This document shows, piece by piece, positions 32,154 through 42,581 of a stretch of 64,000 bases of DNA. Within the stretch, counting starts at the first letter, position 1, and each line of letters begins with the position of its first letter. Source of the DNA: Planctomycetota bacterium (GTDB lineage Bacteria > Planctomycetota > UBA1135 > UBA2386); contig JAHBXX010000004.1 of the NCBI GenBank assembly GCA_019636245.1, positions 1 to 64,000 on the forward strand. Reading direction: 5' to 3'. Position numbers and translations under genes: made by a program. Below the pieces are notes generated by a model. The model saw only the letters and a list, made by a program, of their open reading frames with translations. It made no database searches and was not told where the DNA came from.

Positions 32154-32609
32154 TCAGCCGGAGGGCGGCGCGGCGCGTGCGGTGCCGGACCCCCGCGGCA
32201 GATGGCGCAGGACCCACCAGCTGCACAGCGTTCCGAGCAGGTTCAGTGCCACGTCGCGCACCGAGTCGAAGTCGTCGCGTTCGCCGACCGGGTAGAGCCA
32301 CTGCCCCAGTTCGTGCAAGGCGAGCAGCGTGAACGGCACGACGACGGCCAGGGCGGTGCGCCGACGGCGGCCGCCGGGATCCGAGGCGATGCCGAGCACC
32401 AGCGCGACGGTCAGCGTCACCGCGACCACCGCGCTCCAGTGCAGCACCCATTCGCGCAGGAACAACTGCAGCGGCCACCAGGGAAACCAGTGCTCGGAGA
32501 TGGCGATGGTCAACAGGCCGGTGGCGGCGACGATGCCGACGAGATGCCCGACGCCATGGTCGGCCGCCGACCGGTGGGGCGCACGGCGGGAAAGGGGCGC
32601 GGAGGGCAT
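32154..32609 (-). CDS. Small VanZ-like integral membrane protein
   Basis: 151 residues with about four hydrophobic helices: VGIVAATGLLTIAISEHWF, HWSAVVAVTLTVALVLGIA, TALAVVVPFTLLALHELGQW and VALNLLGTLCSWWVL. The pattern HELGQW followed by a charged loop and then DVALNLLGTL resembles the conserved E-Q / D-N-G arrangement of VanZ-like proteins, a family of uncertain function near the envelope. The assignment is by pattern and moderate. It is followed on the same strand by the lipoprotein at 30949. Confidence 0.6.
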   Translation of the reverse strand: MPSAPLSRRAPHRSAADHGVGHLVGIVAATGLLTIAISEHWFPWWPLQLFLREWVLHWSAVVAVTLTVALVLGIASDPGGRRRRTALAVVVPFTLLALHELGQWLYPVGERDDFDSVRDVALNLLGTLCSWWVLRHLPRGSGTARAAPPSG

Positions 32610-32782
32610 CGGCGGCGTCGCAGCCTAGCCGTGATCCGGTGGCCGCGGAACGGCGGGGCGCCGCCGGCGATGGGCCAGGGGCTCGGCGCCGCGGGCCGGA
32701 GAACGATCGGACGGCGCCGGTGTCGTGCCAACGGTGGGCGGGCGCGGAACCGGATCGGTCTGCCCGATTCAGTCCGGGAGAT

Positions 32783-34201
32783 TCAGTCCAGGATGTGGAT
32801 GTCGACGGCGTTCGACGTCACGAAACCGAACGGGTTGGCCAGGGTGTCGAACACGGCGCACTGGGCGCTGATCGTGGACGCGAGCAGGCTCGGGTCGAAC
32901 GGGATCGGCGCATCGAGCCTGGCCAGGCCGGCGGCGTCGGTCAGGAGCGGCGTGATGCCGAGCAGATCGACGTAGAGGCGGTTGTCCGGGGCGCCCAGGA
33001 ACGCCAGATCGGCGTCGATCGCGTTGCCGACGAGGAACAGCGTGAACCCGAACGGCAGGCCCGCCGGCATGTCGAAGCGCACCGTGTCGCCGAGCTTGCA
33101 GTGGCCGCGCACGCGCAGCCGCGGCTTGGTGCCGAGGCTCGTCGTCCCGGCGGCGCCGCGCCGCAGCATGCGGCTCACCGCCGGCGCGGCGGGATCCGTC
33201 CACTCGATGACCTGACCGGAGTCGGGCACGCTGGTCTCGCTGCGGCCGTCGCCGTCGATGTCGCCCAGGCGCTGCACGTCGAGGCCGAGCACCGACATGT
33301 TGATGCCCGGCAGGATCGTCAGGGTGCCGCCGCCGAGGACCTCGCGGAAGGCGCCGCCCTGCAGCCGGAAGTCCGCCCGGCCGTCGCCGTCGACGTCGCC
33401 GAGGGCCCGGAAGACCGGGTGCCAGGGGAACGAGCCGATCAGGTGGTCGTCGGCGCCATCGCGGACCTCGGTCGCCGTCGTCGGCAGTTCGATGCGGCGC
33501 GTGTGGTCGACGGCCCCGTTGCCGTCGACGTCGCCAAGGAAGAACGGGTCCCCGTCGAGCACGGCGCCGACGATCAGCGACGGCCCGCGCAGGATCTCCG
33601 CCGTCCAGGTCTGCTCGACCGGATCCAGGGTCAGCACGGCGAGATCGGCGTGGCCGTCGCCATCGTGGTCGCCCGGCAGCACGCTCCACTGCGGCGCCGT
33701 CGAGGACCGGTCCCACAGCAACGCGCCCGTCCGGCCCGAGCGCACCTCGATCACGTGGTTGCTGCCGAGTTCGTAGTCGAGGACGACGTCGTCCCAGCCG
33801 TCGCCGTCGAGGTCGGTGCCGGCGATCGCGTCCGGCTCGGCCGGCATCACCCAGGTGTGCAGCACCGTGCCGTCCCGGCCGGAGACGACGAGCACTTCGC
33901 TGCCGTCGACGAAGGCGAGGTCGTCGCAGCCGTCGCCATCGGTGTCGCCGACGGGCACCAGCCGGTCCGACTTGGTCGAGGCGAGGTGGAGGATCGGCAG
34001 GCCGGTGGCGGCGCGGTAGACGGTGATGCCACCCTGGATCGTGGCGTAGTCGGCGATCCCGTCGCCGTCGACGTCCCCGGCGGCGACCACCGGGAACGGA
34101 AACAGGGTCGTCAGGTCGTACGATTGCGCGATGGCAACGCCGGTCAGCAGCAGGACGACGAGCGGGGAAACGGCGGGAACGGAGGGGACGATCTTCGGCA
34201 T
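32783..34201 (-). CDS. Secreted FG-GAP/VCBS-like repeat protein with the shared C-terminal domain
   Basis: 472 residues from the ATG at 34201, which supplies a signal peptide (VSPLVVLLLTGVAIAQS). The body is a series of repeats of about 45 residues, each holding a calcium-binding DxDGDGxxD loop (DVDGDGIAD, DTDGDGCDD, DLDGDGWDD, DHDGDGHAD, DVDGNGAVD, DVDGDGRAD, DIDGDGRSE), seven in all, as expected for an integrin-alpha-like seven-bladed propeller. The last 110 residues form the C-terminal module seen in other exported proteins here (STISAQCAVFDT ... FVTSNAVDIHIL). The final codons lie in a 10-bp direct repeat, GGACTGAATC on the coding strand (32766-32775 and 32780-32789), that duplicates the stop region. 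Likely a calcium-dependent surface or adhesion protein. Confidence 0.88.
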   Translation of the reverse strand: MPKIVPSVPAVSPLVVLLLTGVAIAQSYDLTTLFPFPVVAAGDVDGDGIADYATIQGGITVYRAATGLPILHLASTKSDRLVPVGDTDGDGCDDLAFVDGSEVLVVSGRDGTVLHTWVMPAEPDAIAGTDLDGDGWDDVVLDYELGSNHVIEVRSGRTGALLWDRSSTAPQWSVLPGDHDGDGHADLAVLTLDPVEQTWTAEILRGPSLIVGAVLDGDPFFLGDVDGNGAVDHTRRIELPTTATEVRDGADDHLIGSFPWHPVFRALGDVDGDGRADFRLQGGAFREVLGGGTLTILPGINMSVLGLDVQRLGDIDGDGRSETSVPDSGQVIEWTDPAAPAVSRMLRRGAAGTTSLGTKPRLRVRGHCKLGDTVRFDMPAGLPFGFTLFLVGNAIDADLAFLGAPDNRLYVDLLGITPLLTDAAGLARLDAPIPFDPSLLASTISAQCAVFDTLANPFGFVTSNAVDIHILD

Positions 34202-34330
34202 CGGCTGGCGCGGCGTCGAACCAGTGTAACGTAGCGAACCGGGCCGCTGTTGCGACGGATCGCCGCTACGCACCAGGGCGCACGTGCGGCCACGTGCCAA
34301 TCGAGTTGGTCGCTTGCCGAGCTGGCATGG

Positions 34331-35203
34331 TCACGGGGCCTTGGTGCGGGAGGTTCGTGTGGCGCCGCGTGCGAAGGCCGCGAAGTCCGCGGTCCCCAGG
34401 CCGTTGGCCAAGGCAGCGTCCATGGCTGCGGCAATCGCCGGCAGGAGGAGAGGCCCGTGGCCGGCCGCGGCCTCGAGCATCAGGCGGGCGTCCTTGCGCG
34501 CCATCGCCAGTTCGAAGCTGGCCGGGCCATCGCCGCCAGCGGCGACCCGCTGGCCGATCCACGGCAAGGCGCTGCCAGGCTTGAACACCTCGAACAACCG
34601 CAGCATGCCGGCGGCGTCGACGCCGTTGCCTCGGCCGATCGCGAAGACGTCGTGCATCGCGCCGGCCAGCGCGAAGAACAGCGAGTTGCCGGCGAGCTTG
34701 TAGACCGCGGCGAGGTCGGGCCGCTCGCCGACGTGCCAGACCTTGCCGGTCATCGTCGCCAGATGCGGCTGCAACGCCTCGGCATCCGCGGCCGGCCCGG
34801 CCAGCAGCATCAGGCCGCTTGCCTCGCGCGCGTTCGCCGGCGACATGAACACCGGTGCCGGCACGTAGCGCACCCCGGCCGGCCGCAGTGCGGCGAAGCG
34901 GTTGGCGACCCGCGCCGGCAGGTTGGTGCTGTGGTCGATCACCGGCACGTCCGCCGCGAGGCCCGGCCGCAGGCGGGCGATCGTGGCGTCCACGGCATCG
35001 TCCTCGGCCAGCACGAGGTGCACGTGCGCCGCGCCGCGCACGGCCGCAGCCGGGTCGGCGGCGGCCACGGCGCCGCGCTGCACGAGCGGCGCCAGCTTGC
35101 TGGCGGTGCGGTTCCAGACCTGGAGCTGGTGGCCCCTGGCGAGCAGATTCTCGGCCATTCCGGTGCCGAGGAGGCCGGTGCCGAGCAGGGCGATGGTGGG
35201 CAT
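34331..35203 (-). CDS. NAD(P)-dependent beta-hydroxyacid dehydrogenase family protein
   Basis: 290 residues, the usual length for the 6-phosphogluconate/3-hydroxyisobutyrate dehydrogenase-like family. The Rossmann motif GTGLLGTGMAENLLARGH and the acceptor-type segment WNRTASK stand at the N-terminus. DHSTNLPA, the substrate-binding loop, and KLAGN (catalytic lysine and asparagine) follow, with the all-helical C-terminal domain. The arginine/serine after the asparagine-like substrate loop does not let me choose between a glyoxylate/succinic-semialdehyde reductase and 3-hydroxyisobutyrate dehydrogenase. The start at 35203 puts the nucleotide motif at residue 7, as usual. It is divergent from the metallopeptidase-like gene and has no metabolic neighbour. 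Confidence 0.85.
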   Translation of the reverse strand: MPTIALLGTGLLGTGMAENLLARGHQLQVWNRTASKLAPLVQRGAVAAADPAAAVRGAAHVHLVLAEDDAVDATIARLRPGLAADVPVIDHSTNLPARVANRFAALRPAGVRYVPAPVFMSPANAREASGLMLLAGPAADAEALQPHLATMTGKVWHVGERPDLAAVYKLAGNSLFFALAGAMHDVFAIGRGNGVDAAGMLRLFEVFKPGSALPWIGQRVAAGGDGPASFELAMARKDARLMLEAAAGHGPLLLPAIAAAMDAALANGLGTADFAAFARGATRTSRTKAP

Positions 35204-35342
35204 GCGGGTGGCATCGTGGTCGGGTTCGCGCGCCGATGCAAACCGGACCGACGGTCCCGGGCGGCGGTTGGCCACTGCGCGCCCGCGCTGCAGCCGGTAG
35301 GCTGTGGCCACCACAGTCCCCGTGGTCCGGAGGCAGGACGGC

Positions 35343-37070
35343 ATGCAGGCATCCAGGAGGTTCTCGGTTCTCGGCGCGGCGCTGGCGCTGACGGTCGCCG
35401 TCACGGCACAGAACTGGCGCAGCGAAGCGGTGCCCGAGGTCGGCATCGAGTTCGAGGCCCCCAGCCGGCTCGAGCGCCTGCCGATGCAGCTCGGCGACAC
35501 CGCGCTCTACCACCGCGCCCGCCTGCGGCCCAAGGACGACGCCGACTTCGTCCAGGGACAGTACTATTGGAGCTGCGACGTCTACGTGTTCGGCAAGCAG
35601 GAAGCGCCTTCGGGCGGCGACGAGCTGCCGCCGGGGGTGCCGCCCGAACTCGCCGAGCAGCTGCAGCGGCTGATGGCGTCGATGGGCGGCAAGCGCCACC
35701 GCAGCTTCAAGGCCTGGCTCGAGAGCCGCAGCGACGTGACGATCGTCAGCCCCGGCAAGAAGAAGAAGGGCAAGTCGGGGCGGCTGGACTTCCAGCACTG
35801 GGTGTGGCGCGAGAAGGACGACTACGGTCCGGCCAAGACCAGCTACTGCGAGGCCGCGGTCTACGAGTTCGCCGACCGCGAGGTGGCGCTGGTCATCGAG
35901 ATGCCGCTCGAGAGCGAGAAGCACGACAAGCCGAAGAGCAAGTGGACGACCCTCATCGATCGCATCGTCGCCAGCGGGCGCGAGATCGATCCCGACTCCG
36001 CGGCAGCCGACAGCGACCAGAAGCGCGACAAGTACGCGGACACGCCGGCGAAGCAGGAGGCGTTGGCGGCGGCGAAGAAGAACATCCAGGGCCTGCAGGG
36101 CTGGGACTACTTCACGCAGCCGAACTACATCGTGCTCTACTCGTGGGACTTCGAGAAGCCCGACCAGCGCGGCAAGGCGAAGAAGGACGCGATCTACTAT
36201 GCGTCGCGACTGGAGAAGATGCGCGAGCTGTACATCGCCAACTACCCGCTCGACGCCACCGGCACGAAGGCGATCCTGCCCGACCCGAAGTCGATCCCGG
36301 ACATCGAGGGCGCCACGACCGGCGGGCCGCCGACCACGAAGCCTGCCGAGGCGGCTGCGGCCGAGGGCGAGGGCGAGGAGCCGCCGGCGGAGAAGCTCGG
36401 CGTGCAGCCGTACTCGGTTTTCCGCCTGTGCGCGACCTACGACCAGTTCATGAAGTACGGCCAGTCACCGCCAGGCGTCGTCGGCTGGTTCTCGCCGGCC
36501 AGCAAGGAACTGGTCGTGTTCCTCGGCGGCGACCAGATGATGGGCACCGGGGCCACCGAGACCGTGACCTACCACGAGGGCTGGCACCAGTACGCCGACT
36601 TCTACTTCCATCACCCCGAGACCAAGCGGCACGGCGAGCTGCACCGCTGGTTCGACGAGGGGCACGGCGACTACTTCGGCTCGTTCCGCTGGGGCCAGTC
36701 CGGCTGGAAGTACGTCGGCTCGAAGATGCGCTACGAGGACGTCAAGCAGATGGTGCGCGCCGGCGACTACGTGCCGTGGAAGGAGCTCGTGCACTGGGAT
36801 CGGCGGCGCTTCTACTCGCAGCGGGCGCCCTACTACTACGCGCAGGCCTTCTCGATGATCGACTTCCTGCGCCGGGGCGAGAAATCGAAGGGTTGGCAGC
36901 CGCGTTGGGGGGAGGCGCTCGACCTCTACCGCAAGGTGATGCTCGTGCACGGCGACAGCAAGCGGGCGTCCGACACGGCGTTCCTCAAGTTCACCGACGA
37001 GGACTGGAAGGCGATCGAGGACGCGTGGAAGGCCTGGGTGGGCGGGCCACAGTTCCTCAGCGGCAAGTGA
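35343..37070 (+). CDS. Secreted zinc-metallopeptidase-like protein (DUF1570-like)
   Basis: 575 residues with a signal peptide (SVLGAALALTVAVTAQ). The N-terminal 200 residues are an uncharacterised region with Lys-rich stretches (GKKKKGKSGR). The C-terminal half carries HEGWH (H411, E412, H415), a zinc-binding HExxH, followed 24 residues on by WFDEGHGDYFGS, where E439 would be the third ligand. This arrangement is that of gluzincin-type proteins of the DUF1570 group, common in Planctomycetota; proteolysis has not been demonstrated for them. The ATG at 35343 gives the signal peptide directly; a longer frame from 35304 exists. It ends 7 bp before the convergent rnc gene. Confidence 0.8.
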   Translation: MQASRRFSVLGAALALTVAVTAQNWRSEAVPEVGIEFEAPSRLERLPMQLGDTALYHRARLRPKDDADFVQGQYYWSCDVYVFGKQEAPSGGDELPPGVPPELAEQLQRLMASMGGKRHRSFKAWLESRSDVTIVSPGKKKKGKSGRLDFQHWVWREKDDYGPAKTSYCEAAVYEFADREVALVIEMPLESEKHDKPKSKWTTLIDRIVASGREIDPDSAAADSDQKRDKYADTPAKQEALAAAKKNIQGLQGWDYFTQPNYIVLYSWDFEKPDQRGKAKKDAIYYASRLEKMRELYIANYPLDATGTKAILPDPKSIPDIEGATTGGPPTTKPAEAAAAEGEGEEPPAEKLGVQPYSVFRLCATYDQFMKYGQSPPGVVGWFSPASKELVVFLGGDQMMGTGATETVTYHEGWHQYADFYFHHPETKRHGELHRWFDEGHGDYFGSFRWGQSGWKYVGSKMRYEDVKQMVRAGDYVPWKELVHWDRRRFYSQRAPYYYAQAFSMIDFLRRGEKSKGWQPRWGEALDLYRKVMLVHGDSKRASDTAFLKFTDEDWKAIEDAWKAWVGGPQFLSGK

Positions 37071-37077
37071 GCCGCGC

Positions 37078-37812
37078 TCACCGGCCGCCGGCGTCCCGGG
37101 CGGCGGCCAGGTCGGCGAGCAGGCGTTCGGCCGCCAGTTTCTCGGCGGCGCGCTTCGTGCGGCCGGCGCCCTCCGCGCGGCGGCCGTCCTCGAGCCGCGC
37201 GACGACCCGGAACTCCTGCTCGTGCTGCAGGCCGGTGGTCGCCAGCAGTTCGTAGCGCGGTTGCCCCAGCTTGTGGTGCTGGCACCAGTGCAGCAGCGCC
37301 GTCTTGCTGTCCTTGGCCGTCTCGTCGGCGCCGGTGGTGTCGATCGTCTTCGGCAGCACGTGGCGGCGCACGAACGCCTTCGCCGCCGTGACACCGCCGT
37401 CGATCAGGATCGCGCCGATCACCGCTTCGACGAGGTCGGCGAGGATCCGTTCGCTGCTGCGCTCCGCCGCGCGCAGGCCCTTGCCGGACAGCAGCTGGTC
37501 GTGCAGCAGGAGCCGGCGACCGACCGCCGCCAGCGGGCCGCGGCTGACGATCCGGGTCCGGGTCTCGGTCAGCGCGCCTTCGGCGACTTCGGGATGGGAC
37601 CGGTAGAGCCAGTCGGCGCTGGCGAAGTTCAGGAACGCGTCGCCGAGGAACTCGAGGCGCTCGTAGCTCTTCCTGCCTTCGTTGCCCGTCGACGCGTGCG
37701 TCAGCGCGCGGTCGAGCAGCGACAGGTCCTCGAACCGGTGGCCGAGCCGCTGCTGGAGTTCCAGCAGCGAACGGCGGCGGGCGGCCAGTTGCAGCGGCGT
37801 GCTCTCGGACAT
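37078..37812 (-). CDS. rnc: Ribonuclease III
   Basis: 244 residues. Endonuclease for double-stranded RNA in rRNA and mRNA processing. The catalytic motif ERLEFLGDAFLN contains the family's metal-binding residues, with a phenylalanine in place of the more common valine. DLVEAVIGAILIDGG supplies the second set of acidic ligands. The C-terminal double-stranded-RNA-binding domain runs from about residue 165 (DSKTALLHWCQHHKLGQPRY) and ends in KRAAEKLAAERLL. Full length and apparently active. It is the last gene of the minus-strand block typA, purE, purK, rnc, with 78 bp to purK. Confidence 0.96.
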   Translation of the reverse strand: MSESTPLQLAARRRSLLELQQRLGHRFEDLSLLDRALTHASTGNEGRKSYERLEFLGDAFLNFASADWLYRSHPEVAEGALTETRTRIVSRGPLAAVGRRLLLHDQLLSGKGLRAAERSSERILADLVEAVIGAILIDGGVTAAKAFVRRHVLPKTIDTTGADETAKDSKTALLHWCQHHKLGQPRYELLATTGLQHEQEFRVVARLEDGRRAEGAGRTKRAAEKLAAERLLADLAAARDAGGR

Positions 37813-37890
37813 GGCGGGCGGGCCCAGCGTTCTAGCAAATGCCGCCCGCCTTGCCGCGTCGTTCCCGGTCCTGGGCCGCCGGGAGCGGCA

Positions 37891-39033
37891 TCAGGCCCCG
37901 AAACCCCAGCCGTCCGGCGCGGCGGCCGGCAGCGCCGCGGCGCGAGCGGCGACGCGGTCGACTTCGTCCCGGTCGCCCCCGACCACGGTGGCGTGGCCGA
38001 GCTTGCGGCCCGGCCGCGGCGCCTTGCCGTAGGCGTGCAGGTGCAGGCCGGGCAACGCCAGCAGGTCCGGGCGGGCCGGCAAGGCGCCGATCAGGTTGAC
38101 CATGGTCGCCACCCCGCCGCCGGCCATCGCCGTGCTGCCGAGCGGCAGACCGAGCACCGCGCGCAGGTGGTTCTCGAACTGCGAGCAGACGCTGCCCTCG
38201 ATGGTCCAGTGGCCGGAGTTGTGCACGCGCGGCGCCATCTCGTTGGCGAGCAGGGTCTCGCCGCGCAGGAACAGCTCGATCGCCAGCACGCCCGCGTAGT
38301 CGAGGTGGGCGAGCACGGCGCGTACGAACTGCTCGGCCTGCCGGACCGCCGCGGCGGGCACGGCGGGCGCCGGGGCGCGGCTGCGCCGCAGGATGCCGCC
38401 GTGGTGTTCGTTCTCGACCAGGGGATAGACCGCGACCTCGCCGGTGCGGCTGCGGGCGGCCAGCACGGAGAGTTCGCGGTCGAACGGGACGAACTGCTCG
38501 ACGATCAGCCCGCCGCCGCCGGCCGGATCGAGTGCGTTCCAGGCGGCGTCGACGTCGGCCGGCGTGGCGGCCGCACCGAGACGGACCTGGCCCCGGCCGT
38601 CGTAGCCGAGGCGGCGGGTCTTGACGATGCACGGCGTGCCGACGGCGGCGACCGCCGCGTGCAGCCGTTCGCGGCTGTCGGCGGCGCGGTGCGGCGCCAC
38701 GGCCATGCCGAGGGCCTCGAACAGCTGCTTCTCGCGCAGGCGATCCTGGCCGATCGCCAGGGCCTGCGGCGTGGGGGCGACGACGACGTGCTCGGCGAGC
38801 CAGTCGGTCGCCGCCAGCGGCACGTTCTCGAACTCGAACGTCACCAGCCGCACGCCCTGCACCAGCCGCCGCAGCGCCTCCGGATCGTCGTAGGCGCCGA
38901 CGACCAGTTCGCCGGCGTGGCCGGCCACCGCGTCGGGCGCCGGGTCGAGGCTGCGGCAGCGCAGGCCGAGCGGCAGCCCCGCCAGCGCCAGCATGCGGGC
39001 CAGCTGCCCGCCGCCGAGGATGCCGATGTCCAT
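37891..39033 (-). CDS. purK: N5-carboxyaminoimidazole ribonucleotide synthase
   Basis: 380 residues. ATP-grasp enzyme that makes N5-CAIR from AIR, ATP and bicarbonate in purine synthesis. Seen: GILGGGQLARMLALAG at the N-terminus, TFEFENVP, the ATP-grasp segment IVKTRRLGYDGRGQ, and EMAPRVHNSGHWTIEGS at the metal site. Its start overlaps the stop of purE by one base (TGATG), so translation is likely coupled, and the product passes straight to PurE. Length and motifs are normal. Confidence 0.97.
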   Translation of the reverse strand: MDIGILGGGQLARMLALAGLPLGLRCRSLDPAPDAVAGHAGELVVGAYDDPEALRRLVQGVRLVTFEFENVPLAATDWLAEHVVVAPTPQALAIGQDRLREKQLFEALGMAVAPHRAADSRERLHAAVAAVGTPCIVKTRRLGYDGRGQVRLGAAATPADVDAAWNALDPAGGGGLIVEQFVPFDRELSVLAARSRTGEVAVYPLVENEHHGGILRRSRAPAPAVPAAAVRQAEQFVRAVLAHLDYAGVLAIELFLRGETLLANEMAPRVHNSGHWTIEGSVCSQFENHLRAVLGLPLGSTAMAGGGVATMVNLIGALPARPDLLALPGLHLHAYGKAPRPGRKLGHATVVGGDRDEVDRVAARAAALPAAAPDGWGFGA

Positions 39034-39554
39034 CAGCGGCCGCCGCGGCGCGGATCGCGCGCGGCCAGCACGTCGGCGGTGACGCGCTGGCGGCGGGCCG
39101 TCAGCGCGTCGCGCACCGCGGGGTCGTGGGTGCCGAGGATCGCCGCGGCGAGCAGCGCGGCGTTGATCGCACCCGCCTTGCCGATCGCCAGCGTGCCGAC
39201 CGGGACACCGCCCGGCATCTGCACGATCGACAGCAGGGCGTCGAGCCCGCGCAGGGCTCCCGTCTCGATCGGCACGCCCAGCACCGGCAGCACCGTCTTG
39301 CTGGCGGCCATGCCCGGCAGGTGCGCCGCGCCGCCGGCGCCGGCGATCAGCACGCGCAGGCCGCGGGTCGCCGCGCCGCCGGCGTAGTCCATCAGCCAGT
39401 CCGGCGTGCGATGAGCCGATACGATCGCGCACTCATGGGCGATGCCGAGCTCGTCCAGGGTCGCGCTGCAGTGCTGCATCGTCTCCCAGTCCGACTGCGA
39501 GCCCATGATCACGCCGACCAGCGGCGGCGATGGCGGCGAGGAGGGGGTGTCCAT
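39033..39554 (-). CDS. purE: N5-carboxyaminoimidazole ribonucleotide mutase
   Basis: 173 residues. Class I PurE, which converts N5-CAIR to CAIR, the step after PurK. The active-site motifs are intact: [19 protein letters not shown] and [11 protein letters not shown], followed by the [23 protein letters not shown] helix that completes the octamer site. It precedes purK with a one-base overlap and lies 72 bp downstream of typA on the same strand. The presence of purK supports the class I (bacterial) mechanism. Confidence 0.97.
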   Translation of the reverse strand: MDTPSSPPSPPLVGVIMGSQSDWETMQHCSATLDELGIAHECAIVSAHRTPDWLMDYAGGAATRGLRVLIAGAGGAAHLPGMAASKTVLPVLGVPIETGALRGLDALLSIVQMPGGVPVGTLAIGKAGAINAALLAAAILGTHDPAVRDALTARRQRVTADVLAARDPRRGGR

Positions 39555-39626
39555 GTGCGGACCTGTAGGTTGCCGCGCCGCTCCGCCGAGGCAAGCGCGC
39601 TCCGGCTTCCCCGCCCCGCGGCGGCG

Positions 39627-41462
<1,836 letters not shown>

Positions 41463-41508
41463 GGAGCTCGGGGCGCGCGGCGGCGGGGCCGCCAATTCGG
41501 GCGAAGGA

Positions 41509-41805
41509 TTGTCGCGATCGCCGTCGGCAGGTCAACTCCACCGCCGGGCCGCGGCGGGCCGGCGGGCGCGGGCTGGATCCGCGCCGCCGTTTGCCTGGCC
41601 TGCCGGCCGAGGTTCCGGGCCGCATGGCCCGGCGGACGATTGCCCCAGCAAGCAACCGGCGCGTCCGGGCTTCACCATCGGCGACGGCTTCCGCCTGGGC
41701 ATCGGCTTCGCGCTGGCGAGCGCGCTGGTGGCGCTGCTGTCGACCCTGGTCTGGGTGTTCGTGCTGGCCGGTTCGCTGGGGTTCGCCGCCGCCCGCGGGG
41801 CCTGA
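41509..41805 (+). CDS. Possible small membrane protein, start unresolved
   Basis: The 407-bp gap between typA and maf (both minus strand) holds a plus-strand frame whose last 56 codons are strongly gene-like. Nearly every third position is G or C, and the product is [20 protein letters not shown] followed by [14 protein letters not shown], one membrane helix or a hairpin. It ends at TGA 41803-41805. The hydrophobic part begins near 41670. The only in-frame starts are a TTG at 41509 and an ATG at 41461 inside the start of typA, which give an unlikely Arg/Ala-rich leader. A start in another frame (ATG near 41622) would need a frameshift. It may be a real small protein with an unusual start, a pseudogene, or chance. 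The rest of the gap shows nothing else. Confidence 0.3.
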   Translation: MSRSPSAGQLHRRAAAGRRARAGSAPPFAWPAGRGSGPHGPADDCPSKQPARPGFTIGDGFRLGIGFALASALVALLSTLVWVFVLAGSLGFAAARGA

Positions 41806-41869
41806 TCGGGCCCGCGGCCGGTGTGTTCCCGGCGGTTGCCCCGGCGGCACGGGGCGCGGTGCCCCCGCC

Positions 41870-42448
41870 TCAGGGCAGCGGGAACCCCAGCCCCCGCAGC
41901 TCATGCGCCAGCCGTAGCAGCGGCAGGCCCTCGATCGCGGTGTGGTCGGCGCCGTCGATGCGCTCGAACAGCGTGATGCCCAGCCCTTCGACCTTGTAGC
42001 TGCCGGCGCAGTCGAACGGCTGCTCGGCGGCGACGTAGCGCGCGATCGCCTCGCGCGACAGCGCCCGCATCCACAGACGGGCCGCATCGACGAACTCCAC
42101 GACGCCACCGGGGTGCACGATGGCGACCGCGGTCAGCAGCTCGTGGTCGCGGCCCTGCAGGTGCTCGAGCTGGGCCACGGCCTTCGCGGCGCTGCCGGGC
42201 TTGTCGAGCACGGCGCCGTCGACCGCGACGGCCTGGTCGCTGCCGATCACGACGGCGCCCGGTCGGCCAGCGGCGACCGCCTGCGCCTTGCGCCGGGCGA
42301 GTTCCCGGACGATGGTCGCGGGAGCCCCTCCAGCCCGCTTGACGACGTCCTCGTCGACGCCCGGCGCCACCGCCTCGAACGGCAGGCCGAACCGCTGCAG
42401 CAGGGCGCGGCGGTAGGGGGAGGTGCTGGCCAGCAGCAACGGCGCCAT
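41870..42448 (-). CDS. Maf/YceF-family nucleotide pyrophosphatase (7-methyl-GTP type)
   Basis: 192 residues. House-cleaning pyrophosphatase that hydrolyses modified nucleoside triphosphates. LLLASTSPYRRALLQRFGLPFEAVAPGVDED and VIGSDQAVAVDG follow the YceF subgroup (characterised as 7-methyl-GTP pyrophosphatase) rather than the dTTP/UTP subgroup, which has an ADT signature at this place. CAGSYKVEGLGITLFERIDG and GLPLLRLAHELRGLG near the C-terminus are also typical of YceF. It is divergent from the cytochrome gene at 42582. Confidence 0.9.
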   Translation of the reverse strand: MAPLLLASTSPYRRALLQRFGLPFEAVAPGVDEDVVKRAGGAPATIVRELARRKAQAVAAGRPGAVVIGSDQAVAVDGAVLDKPGSAAKAVAQLEHLQGRDHELLTAVAIVHPGGVVEFVDAARLWMRALSREAIARYVAAEQPFDCAGSYKVEGLGITLFERIDGADHTAIEGLPLLRLAHELRGLGFPLP

Positions 42449-42581
42449 CGGCGCCAGGATACGGCGCCGGGCCCGGCCGGGGAGACCGTGCCGGACCGCT
42501 GCGTCCGAAGCTGGCGAAATCTCGAAGGCCCGCCCACATTCTCCCCTGGAGCACCGGGCCGAGGCTGCCCGTCAGCGAACC

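Noticed and set aside
32766..32789. 10-bp direct repeat around the stop of the FG-GAP protein gene
   Set aside because: Too short and with no inverted ends or open frame between the copies, so no target-site duplication or attachment site can be claimed.
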